From NCBI RefSeq assembly GCF_000758325.1, contig NZ_CP009459.1:620001-684000 (forward strand): a stretch of 64,000 nt of DNA. Reading direction: 5' to 3'. The translations under genes and the position numbers were made by a program. Origin of the DNA: Cedecea neteri. Its GTDB lineage: Bacteria; Pseudomonadota; Gammaproteobacteria; Enterobacterales; Enterobacteriaceae. This document shows, one piece after another, positions 23,239 to 34,704 of the stretch. Numbering within the stretch: position 1 is the first letter of the stretch; every line of letters starts with the position of its first letter. The notes beneath the pieces are model-generated. The model had not been told where the DNA came from. It saw nothing but the letters and a program-made list of their open reading frames with translations, and did not search any database.

Positions 23239-24186
23239 ATGGAACGACTGAAACGTATGTCGGTGTTTGCCAAAGTCGTTGAACTTGGCTCCTACACCGC
23301 TGCCGCAAGGCAGCTACAAATGAGCGTCTCTTCCATCAGCCAGATCGTGTCCAAACTGGAAGATGAACTGCAGGTTAAGCTGCTCAACCGCAGCACCCGC
23401 AGCATTGGCCTGACCGAAGCGGGCAAAATTTATTATCAGGGCTGCCGCAAAATGCTGCACGAAGCCCAGGAAGTCCACGAGCAGCTTTACGCCTTTAACA
23501 ACACGCCTATCGGCACGCTGCGCATCGGCAGCTCTTCAACTATGGCACAGAATGTTCTCGCCGACATGACCGCCGAAATGCTGCGTGAACATCCCGGCCT
23601 GACCGTCAATCTGGTCACCGGCATACCGGCGCCTGACCTGATTGCCGATGGGCTTGATTTGGTCATTCGCGTCGGCGCTTTGCAGGATTCGAGCCTGTTT
23701 TCCCGCAGACTTGGGTCAATGCCAATGGTGGTTTGTGCCGCCAAAAGCTATCTGCAAATTCACGGCACACCTGAAAAACCGGCTGATTTGGCTAACCATT
23801 CATGGCTGGAATACAGCATCCGGCCGGATAACGAATTTGAGCTGATTGCGCCTGAAGGAATCTCGACCCGCCTGCTGCCGCAGGGCCGCTTTGTGACCAA
23901 CGATCCGATGACGCTCAGCCGCTGGCTTAAAGCCGGCGCGGGTATTGGCTATGCGCCGCTGATGTGGGTGATCGACGAGATCAATAGCGGGCAACTGGAG
24001 ATCCTGTTCCCGCGCTATCAGTCCGATCCCCGCCCGGTGTACGCGCTGTATACCGAAAAAGACAAACTTCCGCTGAAGGTGCAGGTGTGTATTAACTATC
24101 TGACGAACTATTTTGTGAAGGTTGCGGAGCTTTATCAGGGCGTGCAGGGCAGGAACGGGAAGGCAAAACAAACGGGCCGGAACTAG
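23239..24186 (+). CDS. aaeR: LysR-family activator AaeR
   Basis: AaeR (315 residues) activates aaeXAB in response to aromatic carboxylic acids. The winged helix-turn-helix covers about residues 1-60 (TAAARQLQMSVSSISQ), and the inducer-binding domain about 90-295. It is slightly longer at the C-terminus than E. coli AaeR (309). Divergent from aaeX, the usual LysR layout. Confidence 0.95.
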   Translation: MERLKRMSVFAKVVELGSYTAAARQLQMSVSSISQIVSKLEDELQVKLLNRSTRSIGLTEAGKIYYQGCRKMLHEAQEVHEQLYAFNNTPIGTLRIGSSSTMAQNVLADMTAEMLREHPGLTVNLVTGIPAPDLIADGLDLVIRVGALQDSSLFSRRLGSMPMVVCAAKSYLQIHGTPEKPADLANHSWLEYSIRPDNEFELIAPEGISTRLLPQGRFVTNDPMTLSRWLKAGAGIGYAPLMWVIDEINSGQLEILFPRYQSDPRPVYALYTEKDKLPLKVQVCINYLTNYFVKVAELYQGVQGRNGKAKQTGRN

Positions 24187-24194
24187 TCCGGCCT
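24158..24194 (-). terminator. Terminator of tldD overlapping the aaeR end
   Basis: GGCCGGA (24175-24181) pairs with TCCGGCC (24187-24193). Read on the minus strand it is followed by CGTTTTGTTTT, so it suits tldD; on the plus strand no T-run follows. Confidence 0.7.
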
Positions 24195-24203
24195 CATATA
24201 AAC

Positions 24204-25649
24204 TCAGGCAGTGCCGCCCACGGTCAGGTTATCGACCTTCAGGGTTGGCTGGCCGACGCCAACCGGCAGGCTTTGGCCTTCTTTACCGCAGACGCCGACG
24301 CCATTATCCAGCGCCAGATCGTTCCCGACCATCGAAATTTGCTGCATGGTTTCGATGCCGGACCCAATCAGCGTGGCGCCTTTCACCGCCTTAGTCACCT
24401 TCCCTTTTTCAATCAGGTAGGCTTCCGAGGTGGAGAACACAAACTTGCCGGAGGTGATGTCTACCTGACCACCGCCGAAGTTTGGTGCAAAGATACCGTA
24501 ATCCACGGACTCGATAATCTCTTGCGGCGTGGATTTCCCAGCCAGCATGTAGGTATTGGTCATACGCGGCATCGGCAGGTGGGCATAGGACTCGCGGCGA
24601 CCGTTACCGGTAGGCGCCACGCCCATCAGGCGAGCATTGAGCTTGTCCTGCATATAGCCTTTAAGAATGCCGTTTTCGATCAGCACGTTGTACTGACCCG
24701 GCACGCCTTCATCATCAATAGAGACGGAACCACGACGGTTAGCCATCGTGCCATCATCTACCACGGTACAAAGTTCGGATGCCACCAGCTGACCCATCTG
24801 GCCGCTAAAGACCGAAGTACCGCGGCGGTTAAAATCACCTTCCAGACCGTGACCAACAGCTTCGTGCAGCAGCACGCCAGGCCAGCCTGCGCCTAATACA
24901 ACAGGCAGCATGCCTGCAGGGGCCGCCACGGCGGACAAATTCACCATCGCCATACGCACGGCTTCTTTCGCCCATGCATCAGCCCGCACTTCGCCGTTCA
25001 CATTCTCCAGGAAATACTCATAGCCAAAACGACCGCCGCCGCCGCTCGCACCGCGCTCGCGCTTGCCGTCTTCCTCAACCTGAACGCTAACAGACAGACG
25101 CACCAGAGGGCGAACATCTGCCGCCAGCGTACCGTCAGTGGCCGCAACCAGGATCAATTCATATACGCCGGTCAGGCTGGCGCTAACTTCCTGCACGCGG
25201 GCGTCTGCCGCACGCGCAACGCTGTCCACGCGTCTCAGGATGTCGAGCTTCTCTTCACGCGTCATACTGGTCAGCGGATCGGCGCTGGTATAAAGCGCAC
25301 TGTGCGGAACGTTACCCAGCGTACGGGCTCGCCCGTCGCCCTGCTCACGAACGATGCTGCGAGCCGCATGAGCGCTTTGCTCCAGCGCCTGCAGTGTAAT
25401 TTGATCGGCATAGGCAAACCCGGTTTTCTCACCGCTCACCGCACGAACGCCAACGCCCTGATCGATATTCCATGAACCGTCTTTAATAATGCGGTCTTCC
25501 AGCACCCAGGATTCATGATAGCTGGACTGAAAATAGAGATCGCCGTAGTCGAGACGGCGCTCGGACAGCTGCCCGAGGATGGAAAACAGATCTTGATGGG
25601 TTAAGCCATTCGCAGACAGCAACTGCTCACTTACCAGGTTAAGACTCAT
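24204..25649 (-). CDS. tldD: Metalloprotease TldD
   Basis: TldD (481 residues) forms a heterodimer with TldE (PmbA), whose gene is elsewhere. The complex cuts the microcin B17 leader and degrades unfolded peptides. The zinc motif HEAVGH is at residues 262-267, with further ligand region near CGKEGQ in the C-terminal part. Length equals E. coli. It is the last gene of the yhdP-tldD arm of the mre cluster. Confidence 0.97.
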   Translation of the reverse strand: MSLNLVSEQLLSANGLTHQDLFSILGQLSERRLDYGDLYFQSSYHESWVLEDRIIKDGSWNIDQGVGVRAVSGEKTGFAYADQITLQALEQSAHAARSIVREQGDGRARTLGNVPHSALYTSADPLTSMTREEKLDILRRVDSVARAADARVQEVSASLTGVYELILVAATDGTLAADVRPLVRLSVSVQVEEDGKRERGASGGGGRFGYEYFLENVNGEVRADAWAKEAVRMAMVNLSAVAAPAGMLPVVLGAGWPGVLLHEAVGHGLEGDFNRRGTSVFSGQMGQLVASELCTVVDDGTMANRRGSVSIDDEGVPGQYNVLIENGILKGYMQDKLNARLMGVAPTGNGRRESYAHLPMPRMTNTYMLAGKSTPQEIIESVDYGIFAPNFGGGQVDITSGKFVFSTSEAYLIEKGKVTKAVKGATLIGSGIETMQQISMVGNDLALDNGVGVCGKEGQSLPVGVGQPTLKVDNLTVGGTA

Positions 25650-25735
25650 CGTTTCGCTACTCTTATTGCTTATCGCCCGTTCGGCGAGGAATGGTTTATT
25701 TATGGAGCTTGCGGCAATTAACCGCTAACGTCAAA

Positions 25736-28700
25736 TCAGTGAGCTTCGCTGGTGCGCGGCTGCCGCAGCACTTCATCAATTTTCGGTTTATCTACCGGGC
25801 CGGTAATGCTGTAGCGCAGCACCGAGATTTTGCTCCACAGCGGGCCAAGCACTTTACTGGCGGCAAACACCGCGGCACCGATTATCGGGTTAACCGCAAA
25901 AGCAGTAGCCACGCCCACCGTCGCGGAGATTTCAGGGGCAACGACCGCTTCCATATTCAGCTCGCGACGGACTAAGTCCACCGAACCTTTCATCGCGATA
26001 TCCGCCTCCAGCCCGTCAACCAGCGTGTCGTCAGTATGCAATACGCCATCTTTTATCCAGGCGGTGCTGCGAATAGAGTCGTAGTAGAAGCCGCTGCCAA
26101 AGGTATCGCTAAAATCGAAACGGAGTTTACGAAGCAGCGCGTCAAAGCTGACGAGACGCAGAAGCTGGCCCGCATGGCCCGTGCTGACGTCGGTAATTTG
26201 CCCTTTCCCTAGCTTGGTATGCAGAATGCCGTTCAACGAAGCTTCATCCGGCTTCCAGGGCACCGCGCGCCAGTGCAGATCATAATCAACATCGAAAGAA
26301 GAGCCCTGGAGCGGCGTTTTCACCCCAAAGAAGTTCGCGGCCGCGTCGAGCTTATCGCCCTTCAGCTTGCCTTTAAGGGAAGTACGTTCGCTGCCTGGCT
26401 TATTCACCCATTCACCGTCGGCGGTGAGGCGCGCAAAGCCAGTATCAATCAACCCATTAGCCAGCTGCAGCGTGTCGCCATTGATCGTCACATCCCCATC
26501 GATACGGCCATATTTCTGCCCCCACAGCCAGCATTCCGCGCAGCGCAACTGCACATTTGGCCAGCCACGGAAATTGATCGTATCGCCGCTTTCCGGGACC
26601 TGCAGAGCCTCCGTTCCGTTTGCACCACTAGGGAGAACACTCCAGTTCGGGTTGAAATACAGATACTTAACGTTGGCCTGCCAGGGCGCGTTGTTTTTCA
26701 TGCTCAGCGAGGCATTAATTTCACGCCCCTGAGCCTCAACCTGCGTGCCATTCAACACCGGGCGAGAAACCAGGCTCAGGTTATGCCATTGCTGACCCGC
26801 CAGCGTTAATGCCGGCGTCCGCAGTGTCACAGCGGATGGGAAGACGGCAGATCCCCCCACGCTGTCCGCGGCACCTTCGCTGAAGAGCGCCAGCCACTGG
26901 GCGCCGTCCATTGCAGGGAGATCGAGCTCCACGCCCGGCTGCTCTGGCAGAGGGGGAACGGTTTTACTGTCTGTTGCCCAAATAGCCCGGTCGAGGGTAA
27001 GTTTCTTATTCAGCAGCCAGCGGCTGGAGAAGTGATTGAGCGCACCCGCATTCCCGGTGAGATCGAAGCTCTTTAAATCGCCCTTAACGGCGATATTCAG
27101 CGGCAGCGCTGCCCCGGATTTTTTGTCCACTGGCGCAGGTAAGTGACTGCTCACATTCGTCAGATCACCCGCCAGATTTACCTTGTAGTTGGCGCTGCCG
27201 TGATAAGGCAGCGTAATGCCCACGTCGCCTTTCCACGTAATATTTCCGCTAAGCGCATCGTTGACCTGCTTCGGTAGAACACCGGTTTTATTGGGCTGCC
27301 AGTCGCCACTCAGGTTCACGCCAATCTGGTAGTCCTTATCACCGGTTTTGGTGTTGAAGTTCAGGTTCACCGGCTGATTAAACCAGCTCGCACTCATCGC
27401 TTCACTTTGCAGGTCGCCATTGGTAAAGCTGAATTTGCCGCTCAGATTATGCAGCGTGCTGCCCAGCGGTTTGATCAACAGCGTGTTGTTGTTCAGCCGC
27501 ACATCGCCTTTGGCCGTCGTCATTTCGCCGGTTAGCGGAATATTCAGATGTAAGCGGGCATTCACATCGCCGCCAATCTGGAGTTCATCCAGCGCGGCGG
27601 CCAGGGAATCATCCAGCGGCGTATCTTTGAAATAAGGCCCGACCGCATTGCCTGGGCCATTGATGTCGGCGTCTATCAGCAGCTTTTCTTTGGCATAATC
27701 GGGGATATTCGCCGTCAGGTTACTGGCCGTGACGCCACCCAGTTTGACCGCCTTGCTGTTCATCCACAGCCCGTTATTGATGAAATCGAGCGTGATATCG
27801 AGGTTTTCCAGCGCAGGCCAGTCCGGCTGGAAAGCAAATTTCGCGTTATGAAGCGGGACGTATACCTCAAACTGGCCTTCGTTGTGCTCGTAGGGGAAAA
27901 GATGCGGGTTGCCGCCGTACACCAGCGTGGCGTTATCGGCCTGGCCACCCTGAATCGCCGAGCTGAGATAATCCGTCAGCTCTTTACCCATCAGGTTTTC
28001 CGGGAAGTAGCGCCAGGCGTCCGCCCCGTTATCGGTGCTAATGCCCGCCAGAATCCCCAGCCACGGATCGCCGCTGGCGGGCTGGAAGTAGCGGAAGTCG
28101 CCGCGTGCCCAAACGGAGCGAGCCTTGACGTCAATGTTCTTGCCGTCTAACTGGAAACCCTCTGCGTTTTTCTGCCAGGCGAGCGTTGCAACGCCTTTCT
28201 CAATCTCAAGCGGCGCGCGGAAGACGGTTTCATAAGGCATTTTGGCATCGGCCATTTCGGCATTAAGCTGCCCGTTTGCGACGCTACCGGTCACCGATCC
28301 TGAGAAGTGCTCCGCGCCAGGCAACAGCTTCCACTGTTTCCAGCTCACGTCTTTCCACCGGGCCTGCATACGAGTCAGGTCGGTTTGCTGGAGCGGAATG
28401 TCCAGCGCCAGCACGTCAATGTGGCCCTGAGGCTGCAGCGAAGTCCAGATATCCCCCAGCTGCGGCGAAATTTTGGCAGCAATTGGCAACAAGCCATTAA
28501 ACCGATCCAGTTCCATATTGCTGGCGCGCACGCGCAGTTCATCGCTGCGCTGACTTTGTTTTCCACTCACGTCCTGCGGCGCTATCCAGGCCACGGTGAG
28601 AGAACCTTTCGGCCAGGCCTGATCATCCAGCGTGATATTGGTGGAAGGGATAGAGAGTTGCCAGCTGGATTTCTCCCGGCTGACCTGCGCCGTCAGGTTA

Positions 28701-29548
28701 TCGACCGAAAGCGAGTGCGTCACGCTGTCAGTGCCTGGCCAGCTTGCCCCGCCTTTTTTCAGCCAGATGCTGCCGCCGCTGATATCGCCCTCTTTCACGT
28801 CCATCCAGGCTTCGAGGCTAAAACGGGCACTTTTCAGGTCGACATTGTCTTCCATCCAGCGGCCCAGCCAGGGCTTAACGTCTACGTCATCCGCCTGCAG
28901 CCAGACCTTGCCGTTGTTCAGAATCCCGTTTTCATCCCGCAGATCCATACGAACGTTGGCCACGCCGTGCTGGCCGTTAAAGCTGGACAGGCTGACCTGG
29001 CCTTCCGCACGATGGCGGTTTTTACCGTTAAGCCAGGTAAGCTGAGGAATAGAAAGTTCGGCCCGCTGGCCGGAGAGCGTCAGGAAGCTAAGGGAACTGT
29101 CGCGGAGATCGAAGTGATCGAACTGACGAAGGAAGAGATCGCTGATTTTGTCTGCTTCCAGCGTGCCATCACCGCCGTTCTGGCTGAGCGGCGTGTTGGT
29201 GCGCATTTGCAGCTGATAGAAGGTCAGATCGCGAAACTGCCAGCGAGCGTGCAGCAGGCTTTGCCAGACATCCAGCGCCAGCGTCACGCGTTTGATACTT
29301 AGCGTGCCACCATCTTTGAGGCCGGCCTTAACATCGCGAACATCAAGCGTGGGGCCAAAATTCTCCCAGCTTGCCTGTAAATTACTGGCTTCCACCGGCA
29401 CGCCGGTGGCGGCTTCAATTTTATCCAGCAGCGCAGGCCGCCAGGCATCCAGGTGCGGCAAAACGAGCCGCAGGCCACTCACCAGTAGCGCGACGATAAC
29501 AACCAACGTTACGCCTGTGAGCAGCAGAATGCCGGGCAGTCGCCTCAC
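25736..29548 (-). CDS. yhdP: AsmA-like envelope protein YhdP
   Basis: YhdP (1270 residues) is one of the large AsmA/TamB-type bridge proteins that carry phospholipids to the outer membrane, partly redundant with TamB and YdbH. The start is GTG at 29548 (RRLPGILLLTG), giving one N-terminal membrane anchor (about residues 5-28). Long beta-repeat periplasmic stretches and the conserved C-terminal DUF3971/AsmA_2 region (HTDDTLVDGLEADIAMKG) follow. Length is close to E. coli (1266). A 206-base gap with a repeat separates it from rng. Confidence 0.95.
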   Translation of the reverse strand: MRRLPGILLLTGVTLVVIVALLVSGLRLVLPHLDAWRPALLDKIEAATGVPVEASNLQASWENFGPTLDVRDVKAGLKDGGTLSIKRVTLALDVWQSLLHARWQFRDLTFYQLQMRTNTPLSQNGGDGTLEADKISDLFLRQFDHFDLRDSSLSFLTLSGQRAELSIPQLTWLNGKNRHRAEGQVSLSSFNGQHGVANVRMDLRDENGILNNGKVWLQADDVDVKPWLGRWMEDNVDLKSARFSLEAWMDVKEGDISGGSIWLKKGGASWPGTDSVTHSLSVDNLTAQVSREKSSWQLSIPSTNITLDDQAWPKGSLTVAWIAPQDVSGKQSQRSDELRVRASNMELDRFNGLLPIAAKISPQLGDIWTSLQPQGHIDVLALDIPLQQTDLTRMQARWKDVSWKQWKLLPGAEHFSGSVTGSVANGQLNAEMADAKMPYETVFRAPLEIEKGVATLAWQKNAEGFQLDGKNIDVKARSVWARGDFRYFQPASGDPWLGILAGISTDNGADAWRYFPENLMGKELTDYLSSAIQGGQADNATLVYGGNPHLFPYEHNEGQFEVYVPLHNAKFAFQPDWPALENLDITLDFINNGLWMNSKAVKLGGVTASNLTANIPDYAKEKLLIDADINGPGNAVGPYFKDTPLDDSLAAALDELQIGGDVNARLHLNIPLTGEMTTAKGDVRLNNNTLLIKPLGSTLHNLSGKFSFTNGDLQSEAMSASWFNQPVNLNFNTKTGDKDYQIGVNLSGDWQPNKTGVLPKQVNDALSGNITWKGDVGITLPYHGSANYKVNLAGDLTNVSSHLPAPVDKKSGAALPLNIAVKGDLKSFDLTGNAGALNHFSSRWLLNKKLTLDRAIWATDSKTVPPLPEQPGVELDLPAMDGAQWLALFSEGAADSVGGSAVFPSAVTLRTPALTLAGQQWHNLSLVSRPVLNGTQVEAQGREINASLSMKNNAPWQANVKYLYFNPNWSVLPSGANGTEALQVPESGDTINFRGWPNVQLRCAECWLWGQKYGRIDGDVTINGDTLQLANGLIDTGFARLTADGEWVNKPGSERTSLKGKLKGDKLDAAANFFGVKTPLQGSSFDVDYDLHWRAVPWKPDEASLNGILHTKLGKGQITDVSTGHAGQLLRLVSFDALLRKLRFDFSDTFGSGFYYDSIRSTAWIKDGVLHTDDTLVDGLEADIAMKGSVDLVRRELNMEAVVAPEISATVGVATAFAVNPIIGAAVFAASKVLGPLWSKISVLRYSITGPVDKPKIDEVLRQPRTSEAH

Positions 29549-29578
29549 CTTTCTCTCCTTGTCAGCCTTACGGGCAAA

Positions 29579-29757
29579 ATGCGCATCCGCGCATTTGAGG
29601 CTGCTGACAAAGAGGGAAAAAGCGTGGTTTTTCCCTCTTTGTGGTTATCAGCCGAAAATCAATGAATTGATTTTCCTGTTTTTTTTGCCTAATGGTCTGG
29701 TATTTCTTCTATCACCAGAGGTTTGTCAGTCGTCTGTAATGCGCATCCACGCATTTA
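29579..29757. repeat. 19-base direct repeat flanking repeat copy 2
   Basis: AATGCGCATCCGCGCATTT (29579-29597) and AATGCGCATCCACGCATTT (29739-29757) differ at one base and bracket the two-hairpin repeat. Each is also nearly palindromic. The right copy includes the rng stop codon. They could be a target duplication or part of the element's own ends. Confidence 0.75.
29602..29724. repeat. Two-hairpin dispersed repeat, copy 2
   Basis: Second copy of the element at 19804-19926, in the same plus-strand orientation. Inverted repeats are at 29607-29621 / 29628-29642 and around 29654-29675. It lies between rng and yhdP, in the path of transcription from rng into yhdP. Confidence 0.85.
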
Positions 29758-31224
29758 CATCATCACGACGTCGAACTGCTCCTGATTGTAGAGCGGTTCA
29801 ATCTGAACTTTGACCTGTTTACCCACAAAGATTTCTACTTCAGCCAGCGCGTGAGACTCTTCGCTTTTCAACGCTTCACCCACCGCAGGAGAAGCATAGA
29901 CCAGGAAACGGTCGGAATCGTAGGCATGATGCACACGAACGATTTCACGCATAATTTCGTAGCAGACCGTTTCTACCGTCTTTACCGTACCGCGACCGTG
30001 GCAGGTCGGGCATTCGTTGCACAGCACATGCTCTACGCTTTCGCGCGTGCGCTTACGGGTCATTTCGACCAGACCGAGCTGGGAGAAGCCATTAATGCTG
30101 GTCTTCACGCGATCTTTACTCAGCGCCTGCTCGAGAGAATGCAGCACGCGGCGGCGGTGATCTTCATTACTCATATCGATAAAATCGATGATGATAATGC
30201 CGCCCAGGTTACGTAACCGGAGCTGGCGCGCGATGGCCTGAGTCGCTTCGATATTTGTATTAAAAATTGTGTCGTCGAGATTGCGATGGCCCACGAACGC
30301 GCCGGTATTAATATCCACCGTGGTCATCGCTTCGGTCTGATCAATCACCAGATAGCCGCCGGACTTCAGTTCCACCTTACGCTCCAGCGCACGTTGAATT
30401 TCATTCTCAACGTCGTAGAGATCGAAAATCGGCTGTCGGCCACTGTAATGCTCGATTTTACTGGTCATCTCCGGCATGTACTCGGCGGTAAATTCCAGCA
30501 GCATTTCGTAAGTCAGGCGGGAATCAACGCGAATTCTGTCCAGCGCCGCGTCGGCAAAATCACGCAATACGCGCTGGGCCAGCGCCAGCTCACCGTACAT
30601 CTGGTAGCGGGTTTGATTGCGTTTTTTACGCTCGCTGACCTTGGTCCATACGCGCTTCAGGTAAGCTGCATCAGAGGCTAAATCTTCTTCGCAGACGCCT
30701 TCCGCAGCAGTACGAATAATAAAGCCACCATGCTCATCGCAATACTCATTCACGATACGCTTCAGGCGGTCACGCTCGGCTTCACTTTCAATACGTTGGG
30801 ATACGCCCACGTGCGAAGCGCCAGGCATGAAAACGAGGTAACGGGAAGGCAACGTGATGTCGGTGGTCAGGCGTGCGCCTTTAGTGCCCAGCGGATCTTT
30901 GACCACCTGCACCATTAAATCCTGCCCCTGGCGAACCAGTTCGGCGATGTCACGCACGCTAAAGTTCTTTTGCTCCTCACCCGCGACACACTCGGTGTGC
31001 GGCATAATGTCAGAAGCATGAAGGAATGCCGCCTTGTCCAGGCCAATATCTACAAACGCCGCCTGCATTCCAGGCAACACCCGGCTAACGCGACCTTTGT
31101 AGATATTCCCTACTATTCCGCGGCGCGCTTCGCGCTCAATATGAATTTCTTGCAGTATGCCACCGTCAATATAGGCCACCCGCGTCTCTGATGGGGTAAC
31201 GTTGACTAATAGTTCAGCCGTCAT
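29755..31224 (-). CDS. rng: Ribonuclease G
   Basis: RNase G (489 residues) is an endoribonuclease related to the catalytic half of RNase E; it matures the 16S rRNA 5' end and degrades some mRNAs. The ATG at 31224 ([13 protein letters not shown]) follows AGGAAAAG and matches E. coli; a start six codons upstream is not needed. The S1 domain (about 37-125), the DNase I-like catalytic core with VDINTGAF and IIIDFIDM, and the zinc-link CPTCHGRG are intact. It overlaps the yhdE end by 11 bases. Confidence 0.98.
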   Translation of the reverse strand: MTAELLVNVTPSETRVAYIDGGILQEIHIEREARRGIVGNIYKGRVSRVLPGMQAAFVDIGLDKAAFLHASDIMPHTECVAGEEQKNFSVRDIAELVRQGQDLMVQVVKDPLGTKGARLTTDITLPSRYLVFMPGASHVGVSQRIESEAERDRLKRIVNEYCDEHGGFIIRTAAEGVCEEDLASDAAYLKRVWTKVSERKKRNQTRYQMYGELALAQRVLRDFADAALDRIRVDSRLTYEMLLEFTAEYMPEMTSKIEHYSGRQPIFDLYDVENEIQRALERKVELKSGGYLVIDQTEAMTTVDINTGAFVGHRNLDDTIFNTNIEATQAIARQLRLRNLGGIIIIDFIDMSNEDHRRRVLHSLEQALSKDRVKTSINGFSQLGLVEMTRKRTRESVEHVLCNECPTCHGRGTVKTVETVCYEIMREIVRVHHAYDSDRFLVYASPAVGEALKSEESHALAEVEIFVGKQVKVQIEPLYNQEQFDVVMM

Positions 31225-31807
31225 CTTTTCCTCGTCCGTCACGCAGCGCGTGAAAATTGCTCAGCAACTCACCAGTTTCCACCAGCGGTAGTCCCACCAC
31301 TGCATGATAACTGCCATTAATCCTTTTAACGAAACAGCCACCAAGCCCCTGAATGCCGTAAGCTCCGGCTTTGTCCATAGGTTCACCGCTGGCAATATAG
31401 TCGGCAATATCCTGTTCGGATAAGCGGCGGAACGTCACGTCGGTCACCACCAGCGCTTCCAGTACCTGACTGGCGTCAGCGACAGCAACTGCAGTCATCA
31501 CCTGATGCTGATTGCCTGAGAGCAGACGCAGCATCTGTGCGGCATGCTCAGTATCCCGTGGTTTTTCCAGCACTTCGCCGTTAAAGATAACGATGGTATC
31601 CGCACCCAGTACAGGCAAATCTTCGGCGGCCATCGCCACCCCGACCTGCGCTTTTTCACGCGCCAGACGGCGAACATACTGCTCCGCGCTTTCGTGCGGC
31701 TGCCGCTGTTCTTCAATGCCAGGCACGAGGCGTTCAAAAGAAATGCCCAGCAGGGTCAGAAGTTCCTGACGGCGAGGCGAACCGGATGCCAGATACAACG
31801 TAGTCAT
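31214..31807 (-). CDS. yhdE: Maf-type nucleoside triphosphate pyrophosphatase YhdE
   Basis: A 197-residue Maf-family enzyme that hydrolyses dTTP and UTP (and modified bases) to monophosphates. The N-terminal signature [11 protein letters not shown] (about residues 7-17) and catalytic LGADTIV (about 68-74) are present, as is the [10 protein letters not shown] region. Gene order mreD-yhdE-rng is standard, and the end overlaps rng. Confidence 0.95.
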   Translation of the reverse strand: MTTLYLASGSPRRQELLTLLGISFERLVPGIEEQRQPHESAEQYVRRLAREKAQVGVAMAAEDLPVLGADTIVIFNGEVLEKPRDTEHAAQMLRLLSGNQHQVMTAVAVADASQVLEALVVTDVTFRRLSEQDIADYIASGEPMDKAGAYGIQGLGGCFVKRINGSYHAVVGLPLVETGELLSNFHALRDGRGKDDG

Positions 31808-31816
31808 GTTTACCTT

Positions 31817-32305
31817 TTATTGCACAGCGAATTGCTGGCGAACTTTGCGCATTAACAGGAAAATCCAGGGCCACAGGATACCGTTAACTACACTACTCCA
31901 GAACACTTCCGGTCTGAAAGAGACGTTGATCACTAAAAATTCTGACCAGAAAACAATGATGTCTGTGACCAGAGAGAGCAGCATGACAACCAGCGCCTGC
32001 TGCCAAAGGGCGAGGTTACGGAACAGCTGGTATTTCAGCGCCACCAGGTAAGCCACAATACTTAATGATAGAGCGCGTACGCCAAGCGTGGAGCCGCTAA
32101 TCAAATCAAGTATGGCGCCTACGATTAAACCCGTCCCGACATTCACGCGGTGCGGCAGGGCTAAAATCCAGTAAAGCAGAATCAACAATACCCAATCCGG
32201 CCGATAGAATTTGAGATCATCCGGCCAGGGCATCACCTGCAGCAGCAGGGCAATCAAAAATGAAAGCCAGATAACCCACCGGCCCTGGCTGCGATAACTT
32301 CCCAC
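31817..32305 (-). CDS. mreD: Rod shape-determining protein MreD
   Basis: MreD (162 residues) is a multi-pass inner-membrane protein of the elongasome. About five hydrophobic segments are visible. It starts with GTG at 32305, overlapping the mreC TAG by one base (TAGTG), so translation is coupled. The conserved [22 protein letters not shown] block is shortened here to its recognisable core [14 protein letters not shown]. Confidence 0.97.
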   Translation of the reverse strand: MGSYRSQGRWVIWLSFLIALLLQVMPWPDDLKFYRPDWVLLILLYWILALPHRVNVGTGLIVGAILDLISGSTLGVRALSLSIVAYLVALKYQLFRNLALWQQALVVMLLSLVTDIIVFWSEFLVINVSFRPEVFWSSVVNGILWPWIFLLMRKVRQQFAVQ

Positions 32306-33291
32306 TACTGTGCTCCCGTAGCAGGCTGTGTGATACCGGTTGCTGGCGCAGGGACCGGCGCTGGAGGGCCCATTGAACCCGGCGGCGGCAGAACCTGAGG
32401 CATCATCTGCATCAGGCGCTCATTGGCCACGCGGTGGACTTCCTCAGGCGGCATTGGCGACGACCCGTTTTTGTCCGCGCCCCACAACAGCAGCAGATAG
32501 CGCAGACGCTGCAGACCAGCGGTAGGACGAGCCTGAATCACGGTATAGGCGCGCTGAGTATCCAGCTTAACGGATGACACCACGCCAACCGGATAGCCTT
32601 CAGGGAAGCGGCCGCCAAGACCAGAAGTCACCAGCACATCGCCGACACGAATATCGGTATTAGCTGGCAGATGCTCCAGCTGCAGATCGTCCGTGCAGCC
32701 GTTACCGGCGGCGATCACGCGAATATCGTTACGCAATACCTGAATCGGCAGCGCGTGGGTGGCATCGCAAATCAGCAGCACCCGACTGGTCAGCTTAGCG
32801 ACCGCGACAACCTGGCCGACAACGCCTTTATCGCTGATAACCGGCTGACCTTCGTAAACGCCGTTCACGCTGCCCTTGTCGATCACCACCTGATCGCTGT
32901 ACGGATCGTTAACGGTGGAGATGACCTGGGTCACCATTTTTTGCTCATCCTGACGCAGCGGGGAACCGAGCAGCTCGCGCAGGCGCGCGTTCTCCTGCCG
33001 GTATTGACCCAGCATCAGCAATTCACTGTTTTTCAGGATTAACTCCTGACGCAGAACCCGATTTTCAAGTTCAAGCTGGTCGCGCGAAGCCAGCGTTTGA
33101 GACACGCTGTCGAGTAATTCACGGGGACCATTAGAGACAAAATAGAAAGGACTGACGGCTGTATCCATGTATGTTCGAATCTGACTGAACATACCGAGGC
33201 GGCTGTCGGCGATAATGACACCAAGCGCCACCAGCACCGCCAGAATAAGGCGAATCTGTAGCGACGGGCCACGGCTAAAAATTGGCTTCAT
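32305..33291 (-). CDS. mreC: Cell shape-determining protein MreC
   Basis: MreC (328 residues) is a bitopic protein that activates PBP2-RodA in side-wall synthesis. One transmembrane helix (about 10-30), a coiled coil (about 68-108) and paired beta-barrel domains (about 115-270) are visible. The proline-rich C-terminal tail ([11 protein letters not shown]) is a little shorter than in E. coli (367). It lies 63 bases after mreB. Confidence 0.97.
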   Translation of the reverse strand: MKPIFSRGPSLQIRLILAVLVALGVIIADSRLGMFSQIRTYMDTAVSPFYFVSNGPRELLDSVSQTLASRDQLELENRVLRQELILKNSELLMLGQYRQENARLRELLGSPLRQDEQKMVTQVISTVNDPYSDQVVIDKGSVNGVYEGQPVISDKGVVGQVVAVAKLTSRVLLICDATHALPIQVLRNDIRVIAAGNGCTDDLQLEHLPANTDIRVGDVLVTSGLGGRFPEGYPVGVVSSVKLDTQRAYTVIQARPTAGLQRLRYLLLLWGADKNGSSPMPPEEVHRVANERLMQMMPQVLPPPGSMGPPAPVPAPATGITQPATGAQ

Positions 33292-33354
33292 AGGCTATGC
33301 GTATTCCCAAACCAGCAAACAGGGGCAGCAAAAGCTCCCCCTGGCCTGTGGCTG

Positions 33355-34704
<1,350 letters not shown>

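Noticed and set aside
28307-29302. A 331-codon plus-strand open frame opposite yhdP
   Set aside because: Antisense shadow; yhdP covers the region with full-length similarity.
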